11,224 bases of DNA from Candidatus Latescibacteria bacterium 4484_7 (GTDB lineage: Bacteria > Krumholzibacteriota > Krumholzibacteriia > Krumholzibacteriales > Krumholzibacteriaceae), in NCBI GenBank assembly GCA_002085285.1, contig NATK01000036.1, positions 1 through 11,224 of the forward strand, given 5' to 3'. Both the position numbers and the translations under genes were made by a program. Below, piece by piece: positions 1 through 7,813 of this stretch; the stretch's first letter is position 1, and the number at the start of each line of letters is the position of its first letter. A model generated the notes under the pieces. That model ran no database searches, had not been told where the DNA came from, and was given only the letters and a program-made list of their open reading frames with translations.

Positions 1-1461
1 CCAGTTATATACCGAAAGGGTCAACGTCGTTCTTGTCCCCATGAGGTATGGTTCCGAATATGCGAAGTTCAGGTTGCGGCGCCATCGGCCGAACTCCCAG
101 TCGAGAGATATCCTCTTTCCCCGACCGAGGAAATTGTTTTCGGAGATCCCAAGGAAACCGCTCAACGAATTCAACTGCGAGAAACCGGCTCCCATTCTGA
201 AGTAACCTGTTTGTTTTTCATCAACCTTTATCAGAAGGTTAATATCTCCTTCTTCGTTGACCGGCTCTGTATCCACCTTCGGGGGTCCTTTGAAATATCC
301 AAGAGAAAAGACATCCCTTAGGCTCCGCTGAACTTCACTCAGAACAAATCTGTCTCCCGGGTAAACCTTAAACTCTCTTCTTATCACCGATTCAAAAGTT
401 TTTGTGTTTCCCGCTATCTTGATCTCCTGAATCGAAGCGGGTTTGTTCTCCACTATTCTGAGGTCGAGATCGATCACATTCCTCTTTACGCGACGAACCG
501 GTATTATCCTGCTCCAGATATAACCCTTGTCCCAATACATGCTGTTTATAGCTACCTGGATCCCCTCAATCTTGTCCAATGAGTAGGGCTCACCGGGTTT
601 CATGTTGATCGCTTCTTCTATCCTGCTGTCCTTTATAACCTTGTTGCCGCTCCAATGAATACTGCCGAGCCTATACTGCTTGCCCTCATCGATCTTGATA
701 TAGAGATCCATCCCCTTTGCGCCATTCACCGCAACCTTCTTGAATATGGATACGCCGGCGTCGAGATAACCGAGGTTTTCATAGAGCTTCTTTATCTTCT
801 TCAGGTCGTCCTCAAGCTTCTTCGGTTTGAGCTCTCCACCTCTCCACCATCTGTCCTCCTTTGTTTCCATCACCGATCTGAGCTTCTTGCTGTCTATCGC
901 TGTATTCCCGATGAAATCGATATGCTTGATCTTGACCTTGGTCCCCTCATCTATCTTGAAGACTAGAGATACCATGTGCTCTCCCTTGACAGGGATCCTG
1001 TCCACCTTTATTCTAGTGCTGTTGTACCCTTTGTCGGCATAGAGGTCTTTTATCGCTTTAATATCGGATGTTATCATCGAGGGGCGGGCAAAGTAGCCTT
1101 CCCTTATCGTCATCTTCGAAAAGATATCGTCATTCTTGATCTTGTCGTTACCCATGAGCTTGATCGACTTCACCCTGGGGTATTCCTTGACAACCACAGT
1201 CAACACGATCTTCCCATCCACCACCTTGTAATAGGCGGATACATCGGAGAAATTCTTAGTATCGAAAAGGCGCTTGAGCCCCTGCGTCACTTTGTCCGGC
1301 CTGTATTCGTCACCTGGGTGAATACCGAATATCGATAATACCTTCTCCTCTGACATGAAGACATTGCCGCTGACCTTTACCGTACCAACCTCATATGCAT
1401 ACGCCTTCACGGAGAAAACGAGAAGGAGCAGAACAAGAAACAATCCACTCTTAATCTTCAT
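1..1461 (-). CDS. bamA: Outer membrane protein assembly factor BamA, 5' part (truncated by window edge)
   Basis: BamA is the Omp85-family core of the machine that folds and inserts beta-barrel proteins into the outer membrane. The frame is open from ATG at 1461 to base 1 (487 codons, no stop), so the C-terminal barrel is missing from the window, not from the gene. Residues 1-22 form a signal peptide (MKIK, hydrophobic core, AYA before Tyr23). Five POTRA domains follow at about 23-95, 96-175, 176-262, 263-342 and 343-417; each starts with a VSGN/LMGN/FIGN/WSGN/IAGN-type strand and ends with an acidic-lysine strand such as KIDEG. Barrel sequence begins near 418 (YFRMGAGFS, NNFLGRGK, YSEPYLMGT), typical of Omp85 proteins. 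A GAAGGG ribosome site lies 7-8 nt before the ATG. It follows clpC after a 128-bp AT-rich gap, so it may have its own promoter. Identity is confident from the POTRA series and barrel motifs. Confidence 0.93.
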   Translation of the reverse strand, partial: MKIKSGLFLVLLLLVFSVKAYAYEVGTVKVSGNVFMSEEKVLSIFGIHPGDEYRPDKVTQGLKRLFDTKNFSDVSAYYKVVDGKIVLTVVVKEYPRVKSIKLMGNDKIKNDDIFSKMTIREGYFARPSMITSDIKAIKDLYADKGYNSTRIKVDRIPVKGEHMVSLVFKIDEGTKVKIKHIDFIGNTAIDSKKLRSVMETKEDRWWRGGELKPKKLEDDLKKIKKLYENLGYLDAGVSIFKKVAVNGAKGMDLYIKIDEGKQYRLGSIHWSGNKVIKDSRIEEAINMKPGEPYSLDKIEGIQVAINSMYWDKGYIWSRIIPVRRVKRNVIDLDLRIVENKPASIQEIKIAGNTKTFESVIRREFKVYPGDRFVLSEVQRSLRDVFSLGYFKGPPKVDTEPVNEEGDINLLIKVDEKQTGYFRMGAGFSQLNSLSGFLGISENNFLGRGKRISLDWEFGRWRRNLNFAYSEPYLMGTRTTLTLSVYNW

Positions 1462-1495
1462 CCATCAACCCTTCGTTCTAAAATCGGTAAATGCT

Positions 1496-1524
1496 ATCAT
1501 ATCAATTCGAACAATTGCAATCGA
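1496..1524 (-). promoter_or_regulatory. Candidate sigma-70-like promoter for bamA
   Basis: In the AT-rich clpC-bamA gap the minus strand has TATGAT (1496-1501, five of six to the -10 consensus), 17 nt downstream of TCGATT (1519-1524, only three of six to the -35 consensus). A start near 1489 would leave a short leader before the bamA ATG. The spacing is ideal but the -35 is poor and AT-rich DNA makes chance matches common. Confidence 0.25.
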
Positions 1525-1589
1525 TAATATAGCAAAAGAAACCGAAATCCGTCGCCCAGAGATGCTCTGTGCATTAGTGATAAAATAAA

Positions 1590-1733
1590 CTATTTTCGGC
1601 CGGGTAACAAACGAAAGTTCATCGTTGATATATGGGAGTTTTCAGGTAGGATCCCGCGGAACATGCAGGCGGTGCAGATCGTCTCCGGGTGCATCGCAAT
1701 CGACACACGAACATTACCTGTTACGAACTTACC
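1590..1733 (-). other. Non-homologous 3' end of clpC (47 codons replacing the D2 small subdomain)
   Basis: These codons follow GYNPELGA, where ClpC proteins normally read GARPLRR and continue for roughly 50-60 residues. They encode a different sequence that begins GKFVTGNVRV, contains a CxxC pair (TICTACMF) and ends NFRLLPGRK. Neither alternative minus-strand frame restores ClpC sequence: both hit TAA within a few codons of the breakpoint, so a single indel does not explain it. Codon use looks like genuine coding DNA, which suggests the 3' end of some other gene was joined in frame; I cannot name that gene. The missing ClpC end is not present farther downstream, where bamA starts. Confidence 0.75.
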
Positions 1734-4025
1734 TGCGCCGAGCTCCGGGTTGTAGCCCTTCTCTAAAACGAACTCTTTGGCTTCTTGCGTGATTTCGAAA
1801 TCGATATGCTGAGCTTCGAGACGTTCATAGAGATCCTTGAGCAGTATCTCGATGATCTGAATTAGATCGTTCTTATCGAGCTGGCGGAAAACTATGATCT
1901 CGTCGAGCCTGTTCAGAAACTCGGGATTGAACGCCTTCTTCAACTCCTCGAGCACCTTCGCCTTCATCTGCTGGTAGCCTGTGTCACTTCCTTCGGATAT
2001 AAAACCAAGCCCCTTGTGCCCCTTTATCTCCTTGGCACCGACATTCGATGTCATAATTAGCACAGTGTTCTTGAAATCGACCCGTCTGCCGAATGCATCG
2101 GTCAGCGAACCTTCCTCAAGAATTTGAAGGAGTATATTGAACACATCGGGATGAGCCTTCTCGATCTCATCGAGGAGCACGACGGAGTAAGGTTTTCTCC
2201 TCACCTTTTCGGTGAGTTGTCCTCCCTCTTCATAACCCACGTAGCCTGGAGGAGCGCCTATAAGTCGTGAAATGGCGAACTTTTCCATGTACTCGGACAT
2301 GTCGATTCTCACGAGGGCGTCTTCACTCTCGAAAAGGGTAGCCGATAGAGCCCTGGCGAGCTCCGTTTTGCCCACACCTGTAGGACCGAGGAAGAAGAAA
2401 GAACCGATCGGTCGTCTCGGATCTCTCAATCCCGCCCTGTTTCTCCGCACGGCCGTTGCCACGGCCTTGAGAGCCTCTTCCTGTCCTACCACGCGTTCCC
2501 TCAACTCATCTTCGAGGTGAAGAAGCTTGATCGTCTCGGCCTCCTCCACGCTTGATACCGGAATGCCGGTCATATCGGAGATGACAAATGCTATATCCTT
2601 GTCGGTAACCACAGACTCACTCTCCTGCCTGCTCTCGCTCCACTCCTGATGCTTCATCTGAAGTTCCTTTCGAAGCTCCTTCTCCTCGTCCCTGAACGCA
2701 GCGGCCTTCTCGAACTCCTGAGCCTGTATAGCCGATTCCTTCTCCTTTGATACTTCTTCAATCCTTTTTTCGAGTTCACGCAATTCATCGGGAACAGTCG
2801 TTACAGAGAGCCTCGCCCTGGCTCCCGCCTCGTCTATTACATCTATCGCCTTGTCGGGCAGAAATCTGCCCTGAATATACCGTTGTGACAGGTGCACTGC
2901 CTGCCTAACGGCTTCATCGGTGAACTTTGTTCGATGATGCGCCTCGTACTTGTCCCTGAGGCCCATGATGATCTGGATTGTCTCCTCCTCGGTCGGAGGG
3001 TTAATGATGATCGGTTGGAATCTCCTCTCCAAAGCTCCGTCTTTCTCTATGTGCTTGCGATATTCATCCAGCGTGGTAGCACCGATGCACTGAATCTCAC
3101 CCCTTGCGAGAGCAGGTTTCAACATGTTCGATGCATCTATCGCCCCTTCGGCGCCACCCGCTCCGACTATCGTGTGTATCTCGTCGATGAATATGATCAC
3201 CTGATCGTTATCCTTGATTTCGTTTATGATATTCTTCAAGCGTTCCTCGAACTGACCCCTGTATTTCGTTCCAGCTACTATGGATGCGAGGTCGAGTGTC
3301 GTGATGCGCTTGTCCTTCAAAAGCTCGGGGACCTTGTTCTCAACTATCCTCTGGGCGAGTCCCTCGACTATGGCGGTTTTACCGACACCCGGCTCTCCAA
3401 TCAACACCGGATTGTTCTTCTTCCGGCGGCACAATATCTGAATCACCCTTGCAATCTCGTGGTCACGTCCAATGATCGGATCGAGCTTGTTGTCTCTCGC
3501 CAGCCTTGTGAGGTCCCTGCCGAACTGATCGAGCGTCGGAGTGTCGTTCTCCGGACTCGACGACTTCCTCGAATGTATTGAATTGCCACCCCTGGCCAGG
3601 CTTTTCATTATCTCCTCACGGACCCTCTTGCGGTCCACGCCGAGCTCCATCAATACCCTCGCAGCGACCCCGTCACCCTCGCGTATCAGTCCGAGGAGCA
3701 GGTGCTCTGTACCTACGTAGTTATGCCCCAGAAGCCTCGCCTCTTCGAAGGAAAGCTCAAGAACTCGTTTCGCCCTCGGCGTCAATGGAATCTCTCCAAG
3801 TGTCAAGGTACCGCCACTTGGTTTTACGATCGTCTCGATCGTCTGCTGTATCTGTTCGAGGTCTACATCGAGTTTCTGCAGAACCTCCGCAGCTATCCCT
3901 TCACCGAGCCTAACTATACCGAGCAGAAGATGCTCCGTGCCGATGTAGTCGTGCTGCAGTCTGTTCGCCTCGTCTCTTGCCAGATATATTACCTTTCTCA
4001 CTCTCTCTGTAAACTTATCGTTCAT
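1590..4025 (-). CDS. clpC: ATP-dependent Clp protease ATP-binding subunit ClpC, with aberrant C-terminus
   Basis: ClpC is a hexameric Hsp100 AAA+ unfoldase that feeds substrates, including arginine-phosphorylated proteins, to ClpP. Two Clp-N repeats span about 1-145; each has a GTEH motif (Glu31, Glu107) matching the phosphoarginine-binding glutamates known in Bacillus ClpC. D1 has Walker A GEPGVGKT (210-217) and Walker B IIFIDE (277-282). The middle coiled coil with a UVR motif lies at about 416-455. D2 has Walker A GPTGVGKT (547-554), pore loop GYVGYEEGG (594-602), Walker B VVLLDE (615-620) and an LGF ClpP-docking tripeptide (673-675). Family similarity stops at GYNPELGA (ends 764): the expected R-PLRR sensor-2 motif and final small subdomain are replaced by 47 unrelated residues to a TAG stop. 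Total length, 811 aa, is normal only by coincidence. The start has a strong GAGGGGAAG site, 34 bp after mcsB. Identity is certain; D2 function is doubtful. Confidence 0.95.
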   Translation of the reverse strand: MNDKFTERVRKVIYLARDEANRLQHDYIGTEHLLLGIVRLGEGIAAEVLQKLDVDLEQIQQTIETIVKPSGGTLTLGEIPLTPRAKRVLELSFEEARLLGHNYVGTEHLLLGLIREGDGVAARVLMELGVDRKRVREEIMKSLARGGNSIHSRKSSSPENDTPTLDQFGRDLTRLARDNKLDPIIGRDHEIARVIQILCRRKKNNPVLIGEPGVGKTAIVEGLAQRIVENKVPELLKDKRITTLDLASIVAGTKYRGQFEERLKNIINEIKDNDQVIIFIDEIHTIVGAGGAEGAIDASNMLKPALARGEIQCIGATTLDEYRKHIEKDGALERRFQPIIINPPTEEETIQIIMGLRDKYEAHHRTKFTDEAVRQAVHLSQRYIQGRFLPDKAIDVIDEAGARARLSVTTVPDELRELEKRIEEVSKEKESAIQAQEFEKAAAFRDEEKELRKELQMKHQEWSESRQESESVVTDKDIAFVISDMTGIPVSSVEEAETIKLLHLEDELRERVVGQEEALKAVATAVRRNRAGLRDPRRPIGSFFFLGPTGVGKTELARALSATLFESEDALVRIDMSEYMEKFAISRLIGAPPGYVGYEEGGQLTEKVRRKPYSVVLLDEIEKAHPDVFNILLQILEEGSLTDAFGRRVDFKNTVLIMTSNVGAKEIKGHKGLGFISEGSDTGYQQMKAKVLEELKKAFNPEFLNRLDEIIVFRQLDKNDLIQIIEILLKDLYERLEAQHIDFEITQEAKEFVLEKGYNPELGAGKFVTGNVRVSIAMHPETICTACMFRGILPENSHISTMNFRLLPGRK
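1707..1735. repeat. Imperfect direct tandem repeat at the clpC breakpoint
   Basis: On the plus strand ACGAACATTACCTG (1707-1720) is followed after TT by ACGAACTTACCTG (1723-1735). The copies are identical except for one extra A in the first. The second copy ends within two bases of the point (1733/1734) where ClpC homology is lost. The one-base difference puts the copies out of register with each other in the reading frame, so this is a DNA repeat and not a protein repeat. Confidence 0.7.
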
Positions 4026-4059
4026 ATCTTCCCCTCAGTTTTATCCATCCACCTTTAAT

Positions 4060-5127
4060 TTAAGCTTCCTTCTCGTTTCTGTCCAGTCTTGCGCGAATAA
4101 AATCGGCTCTCACCCTATCCCTCTCCTCCGGGTTCATCAACCTTCCATGCAGCTTCTGAAGATGCATGGGCCTTATCATTATGAGCAATTCATTTAGAAC
4201 GGGAAGGCTTATATCAGTTATGATTCCCAGCCCAACCCCCATCCTTACAGCCGAAATGAGACTCATGGCTTCCTTAGAGCTCAAAAGCCTCGCCGACCTT
4301 AGTATCCCGTAAGCCCTCCATATCCTATCTTCGAGCAAGGTTCGTGCCTTCTTTAGAAGAAGCTCGCGAGCTTTTTTCTCGAAATCGAGCACTTTTTTCA
4401 CGTGCCCCTCGAGATTCGAAACCGTATCAGTTTCGGAGAGTCCCAGTGTGATGCTGTTCGATATTTGAAAGAGGTTGCCCATAAACTCGCTCCCTTCCCC
4501 GTAGATTCCCCTCACGGTGAGCTTCATATTCCTCAAACCGTCTATTACCCGCCCTATATCCTTGTTATGAACGAGACCGGGCAGATGGAGCATTACAGAA
4601 ACACGCAATCCCGTTCCTACATTGGTCGGACACGCTGTCAGATAACCGAACTTCTCGTTGAACGCGTACCGAAGGTGTTCGTCCAACTCGTTGTCGAGCT
4701 TGTCGATCCTCTTGTACGCCTTTCCAACGGACAGGCCCGATTCTATCGATTGAATCCGCAGATGATCTTCCTCATTTATCATCACACTCAATCTTTCGTC
4801 TTTCTGGACGACAAGCGACCTTGTATGCGAGCTCTTCGCCATCTCCTGAGATATGAGGTGTCTTTCGACGAGGATGTTTCTATCTACATCATCGAGGTCG
4901 GACACGCCTATGACTAGTGATCCCTTCATCGAGAAACACTCCTTCACCGCACCTTCCACGTCCTCCCTCACTTTAGTAAGGGTGGCTTCATCGGCGCTGT
5001 TCGTGAAAGGTACCCTCTCGAGATTGCGTGCGAGTCTGATCCTGCTCGAGAGCACCATCTCATCCTGCCCCTTGCCACCGGCAAGCCACTTGGCCGGCCT
5101 TTCTATCAATCGATCGATCATCGACAT
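4060..5127 (-). CDS. mcsB: Protein arginine kinase McsB
   Basis: McsB is a bacterial guanido-phosphotransferase that uses ATP to phosphorylate arginines on proteins, marking them for ClpC-ClpP. Numbered from the chosen ATG (355 aa), the sequence has the nucleotide-binding SSRIRLARN block (27-35), the NEEDHLRIQ substrate loop (about 118-126) and TACPTNVGTGLR with the catalytic Cys at 166. The C-terminal RDRVRA (about 336-341) fits the RDxxRA phosphoarginine-sensing motif described for McsB. Length is typical. A longer start, TTG at 5133, is possible, but ATG 5127 is preferred because TGAGGT lies about 8 nt upstream. It sits 18 bp after mcsA and 34 bp before clpC, the same mcsA-mcsB-clpC order as in Firmicutes. 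All key active-site motifs are present, so it should be active. Confidence 0.95.
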   Translation of the reverse strand: MSMIDRLIERPAKWLAGGKGQDEMVLSSRIRLARNLERVPFTNSADEATLTKVREDVEGAVKECFSMKGSLVIGVSDLDDVDRNILVERHLISQEMAKSSHTRSLVVQKDERLSVMINEEDHLRIQSIESGLSVGKAYKRIDKLDNELDEHLRYAFNEKFGYLTACPTNVGTGLRVSVMLHLPGLVHNKDIGRVIDGLRNMKLTVRGIYGEGSEFMGNLFQISNSITLGLSETDTVSNLEGHVKKVLDFEKKARELLLKKARTLLEDRIWRAYGILRSARLLSSKEAMSLISAVRMGVGLGIITDISLPVLNELLIMIRPMHLQKLHGRLMNPEERDRVRADFIRARLDRNEKEA

Positions 5128-5145
5128 ATCCAATACCTCAACGAA

Positions 5146-5670
5146 TCAATTGTTCTCGCTCCGAGTCTCTGCCTCTTTGAGGCTCCTTATCTCATCCCTG
5201 ATCTGCGCAGCCCTCTCGTACTCTTCGAGTTCTATTGCCCTGGCAAGTTCCTCTTCGAGCTCCAGGACACGCCTCTGCTTGTTCACCTTGGTCTTGTACT
5301 TCTTCGGAACTTTCCCCACGTGCCTCGTATTTCCGTGAATTCCCCTTAGAAGGGGAATGAGCTGTCTGTTAAAGAACGAATAACACTCCGAGCATCCGAG
5401 CCTTCCAGATTTTTTGAACTGAAGAAAGGTTGTTCCACAATTGGGACAGGTGTTGGGATTGAGCTTCTCGTCTACGCGCCTGGCAGTAGAGTTGAGCAGT
5501 TCGGCAATGATATCCGACATGGCGAAGTTGCTCTTCTTCAACTTTTCGAATCCCTTCTCCTTGGCACACTGGGCACATAGATGTATCTCGTACACCTTGT
5601 TGTTTTCGACATTTGTAAAATGTATAGTCGCTTCTCTCTTCTTACAGATCTGACAAAGCAATTTCACCAT
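5146..5670 (-). CDS. mcsA: McsA, zinc-finger/UVR-motif activator of McsB
   Basis: McsA binds and stimulates the arginine kinase McsB. Four CxxC pairs are visible (C6/C9, C32/C35, C75/C78, C93/C96), enough for two zinc sites. A charged helix at about 133-168 carries a UVR motif (LEEYERAAQIRDEI), the same motif type as in the ClpC middle domain. Length of 174 aa is normal. The start is uncertain: ATG 5670 directly abuts its only ribosome-site candidate, AGGGG (5671-5675), leaving no spacing. GTG 5667 would have 3 nt and TTG 5661 would have 9 nt; the TTG start would give MLCQIC, matching the usual McsA beginning MICQEC. The gene overlaps the end of lolD by 20-29 bp depending on start, suggesting coupled translation. 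No ctsR gene precedes it. Confidence 0.92.
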   Translation of the reverse strand: MVKLLCQICKKREATIHFTNVENNKVYEIHLCAQCAKEKGFEKLKKSNFAMSDIIAELLNSTARRVDEKLNPNTCPNCGTTFLQFKKSGRLGCSECYSFFNRQLIPLLRGIHGNTRHVGKVPKKYKTKVNKQRRVLELEEELARAIELEEYERAAQIRDEIRSLKEAETRSENN

Positions 5671-6349
5671 CCCCTATCGTCTGCAGTCTGCCTCCAGCAA
5701 GGAGGTAAGCCGTATCGGCCTTGGCAAGAAGCTCCTTCTTGTGTGTCACTATCACGAAAGTCTGTCCCTTCTCCCTGCTAAGTCTTTTTATCGTCTCATG
5801 CAGCATCTCACTATTTCGATCATCGAGGTTACCGGAAGGTTCATCGGCTAGAATTATAGCCGGGTCATTCATCAAGGCCCTCGCCACAGCAACCCTCTGC
5901 TGCTCACCTCCTGAAAGCTCTGCCGGTCTATGGGTGAGCCTGTCTCTGAGCCCTACATCGCGGAGCAGCTCCGCCGCCCTTTCCTCGATTCCGTCCTCAT
6001 CACCCCGCCCTACCACCGCCGGCATCATCACATTCTCCAGTGCGCTGAACTCAGGCAGAAGATAATGAAATTGAAAAACAAAACCTAGTTTCTTGTTCCT
6101 TATACGGTTGATTTCCTTTTCGCTCGAGGAGAATGGGTCTGTGCCATCGATGACCACCTTGCCTCTGTCGGGTCTGTCGAGTGTGCCAAGAACGTGTAAC
6201 AACGTACTCTTGCCAGCTCCAGAGGCACCTATTACCACCACGATCTCTCCCCGCCTGACCTCGAGTTCGAGATCGGAGAGAACATGAATCGGCCCATTCG
6301 TCCCCTCAAAGGTCTTGTATATCGCATGAGCTTCCAGCACCATTTCCAT
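5642..6349 (-). CDS. lolD: Lipoprotein-releasing ABC transporter ATP-binding protein LolD
   Basis: LolD is the cytoplasmic ATPase that powers extraction of mature lipoproteins from the inner membrane for transfer to the outer membrane. In 235 aa it has Walker A GASGAGKST (41-49), a Q-loop Gln at 93, signature LSGGEQ (145-150), Walker B IILADEP (165-171) and the switch His at 203 (IVTHK). The stretch FVFQFHYLLPEFSALENVMMP is typical of the LolD/MacB subfamily. It lies 62 bp after a LolC/LolE-type permease, which makes LolD the best call over MacB. The ribosome site before ATG 6349 is weak; ATG 6343 is an alternative two codons in. Its end overlaps the start of mcsA. Confidence 0.92.
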   Translation of the reverse strand: MEMVLEAHAIYKTFEGTNGPIHVLSDLELEVRRGEIVVVIGASGAGKSTLLHVLGTLDRPDRGKVVIDGTDPFSSSEKEINRIRNKKLGFVFQFHYLLPEFSALENVMMPAVVGRGDEDGIEERAAELLRDVGLRDRLTHRPAELSGGEQQRVAVARALMNDPAIILADEPSGNLDDRNSEMLHETIKRLSREKGQTFVIVTHKKELLAKADTAYLLAGGRLQTIGDGEIALSDL

Positions 6350-6411
6350 ACGAGTAAATATAACTCTTAGTCACTCGATAAAGCAAGCACACCCTATGTC
6401 AGACAAATATT

Positions 6412-7668
6412 TCAATCATACTTGATCGCTTCGAGCGGCGGGATCCTGCACGCTTCCCAGCTTGGAAAGAGGGTTGCGGCGAACGAGATGGCTATCGAAG
6501 CGAAGCTTATCATCAAGACATCTGTCCATTTCACAAGTACGGGAAGTGTGTTGATGAAATATACATCGGGGGGAAGACCCACCTTAACCTCTTTGAGGAC
6601 GCCACATATCACGAGTCCCGCGATCACTCCCAGAGCAGTGCCCACGAATCCGATTAACGTCCCCTGTATCATGAAGATAGACATAACACCCTTCGAAGAG
6701 GCACCCATCGAGCGCAATATCCCGATTTCATTGCGCTTTTCCATGATGACCATTGTAAGCATCGCCACGAGATTGAAGGCGGCAACGAGAATGATTAATG
6801 TCAAGAGAAGAAACATCAATATCTTTTCGACCTTTATATAGCTGAAGAGATTACGATTCATCCTGATCCAGTTGTTCGTTCCGTAAACAAAGGACTTGAG
6901 CTTGTCCTGTATCGACTGATCGACCTTATCCGCCGCGTAGATGTTTCTTATCTTTATTCCGAGGCCTCTTATCGCTGTCTCGAAATCGAAGAAGCTCTCT
7001 GCCTGCTTGATATCGATATAGGCAAAACGGGAATCGAATTCGTAAACGCCCGTCTTGAAAAAGCCCACTACACGGAAATCTCTCGTCCTAGGGTTGATCT
7101 TTCCCACTTTGAGTTCCGCCGGGGCCGAAATAAGGGTGACGACTTCACCGAGGGAAACGTGCATATCGAGAGCGAGATCCCTTCCAAGTACAATTCCCGG
7201 CATGTAGTTTCCGCCGTCGAGGCTTTCCGACTCAAACGTCTTTATCCTCGGCGTTATCGAATCTATCACCGTCGAAACGTTTCTCTCCTCTTCCATGTTC
7301 ACTCCCTTGACGATCACACCCTTCGTCTTCACCTTCACACCTGGAATCAGCTCGTAATAGATTATCGATTCACCCCTGACGAAACGTGATATATGGAGCA
7401 CCTCGGGGATCTCATTTATCTTCGTTTCTACAGTATCGATTGCCGCCCAGGCGCCCGGTGTACGTGCAAATACAAGCACGTGTGTATTGAAACCGACTAT
7501 GCGGCTCCTCAATTCGTTCTCGAAGCCGTTCATCAACGAGAGAACGATTATCAGCGTCGCAACACCGACGAAGGTGCCGGCGACGGCTATCAATGCGACT
7601 CTCGAAATGAAGCCGCTGCGTTTCTTGCTCCTCAGGTATTTGAGGGCTATCGAGAATGAATAGTGCAT
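6412..7668 (-). CDS. lolC: Lipoprotein-releasing ABC transporter permease (LolC/LolE family, single-permease type)
   Basis: This is the inner-membrane permease that works with LolD to release outer-membrane lipoproteins. It has the family N-terminus (FSIALKYLRSKKRSGFIS), a first membrane helix at about 23-47, a large periplasmic domain to about 280, and three more helices at about 284-309, 327-358 and 385-403. The EKRNEIGILRSMGAS loop after the second helix is the FtsX-type contact with the ATPase. Length (418 aa) is normal. A TTG-ATG pair starts the frame; ATG 7668 is chosen because AGGA lies 7 nt before it. Only one permease gene is present next to lolD, unlike the separate lolC and lolE of E. 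coli, so it may form a homodimer as proposed for LolF-type systems. C and E types cannot be separated by eye; the symbol is the family label. Confidence 0.9.
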   Translation of the reverse strand: MHYSFSIALKYLRSKKRSGFISRVALIAVAGTFVGVATLIIVLSLMNGFENELRSRIVGFNTHVLVFARTPGAWAAIDTVETKINEIPEVLHISRFVRGESIIYYELIPGVKVKTKGVIVKGVNMEEERNVSTVIDSITPRIKTFESESLDGGNYMPGIVLGRDLALDMHVSLGEVVTLISAPAELKVGKINPRTRDFRVVGFFKTGVYEFDSRFAYIDIKQAESFFDFETAIRGLGIKIRNIYAADKVDQSIQDKLKSFVYGTNNWIRMNRNLFSYIKVEKILMFLLLTLIILVAAFNLVAMLTMVIMEKRNEIGILRSMGASSKGVMSIFMIQGTLIGFVGTALGVIAGLVICGVLKEVKVGLPPDVYFINTLPVLVKWTDVLMISFASIAISFAATLFPSWEACRIPPLEAIKYD

Positions 7669-7813
7669 CAATATGTCCTGACTACATCGATTCCAATAAG
7701 ATATCCCATGTCCAATCGACGGTCGAAATTGCGGCCTTTCAACATTTCACTCCGACGACTCTGTGAGCCCCGGCAAAAGACTCGCCGCCCGGACAATAAC
7801 TGCCTGAGACAAA

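Noticed and set aside
1557..1569. CAGAG-ATG-CTCTG hairpin after clpC as a terminator
   Set aside because: The stem is only 5 bp with a 3-nt loop, and the nearest T-rich stretch begins well after it and is interrupted.
1725..1736. CAGGTAAGT at the clpC breakpoint resembling an intron 5' splice site
   Set aside because: This is a eukaryotic spliceosomal pattern; all genes here are bacterial, and the expected ClpC end does not resume downstream, so no intron can be drawn.
1590..1740. Simple frameshift as the cause of the odd ClpC end
   Set aside because: Both other minus-strand frames hit a stop within a few codons of the breakpoint and neither encodes anything like the ClpC C-terminus.
2892..3581. 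229-codon open frame on the plus strand opposite clpC
   Set aside because: It is antisense to strongly conserved ClpC D1 sequence, shows no recognisable domain, and reflects the codon bias of the real gene.
7775..7800. GC-rich CGGC/GCCG inverted repeat after lysS as a terminator
   Set aside because: The stem is 4 bp and is followed by GGGCTCAC, not by a T run.
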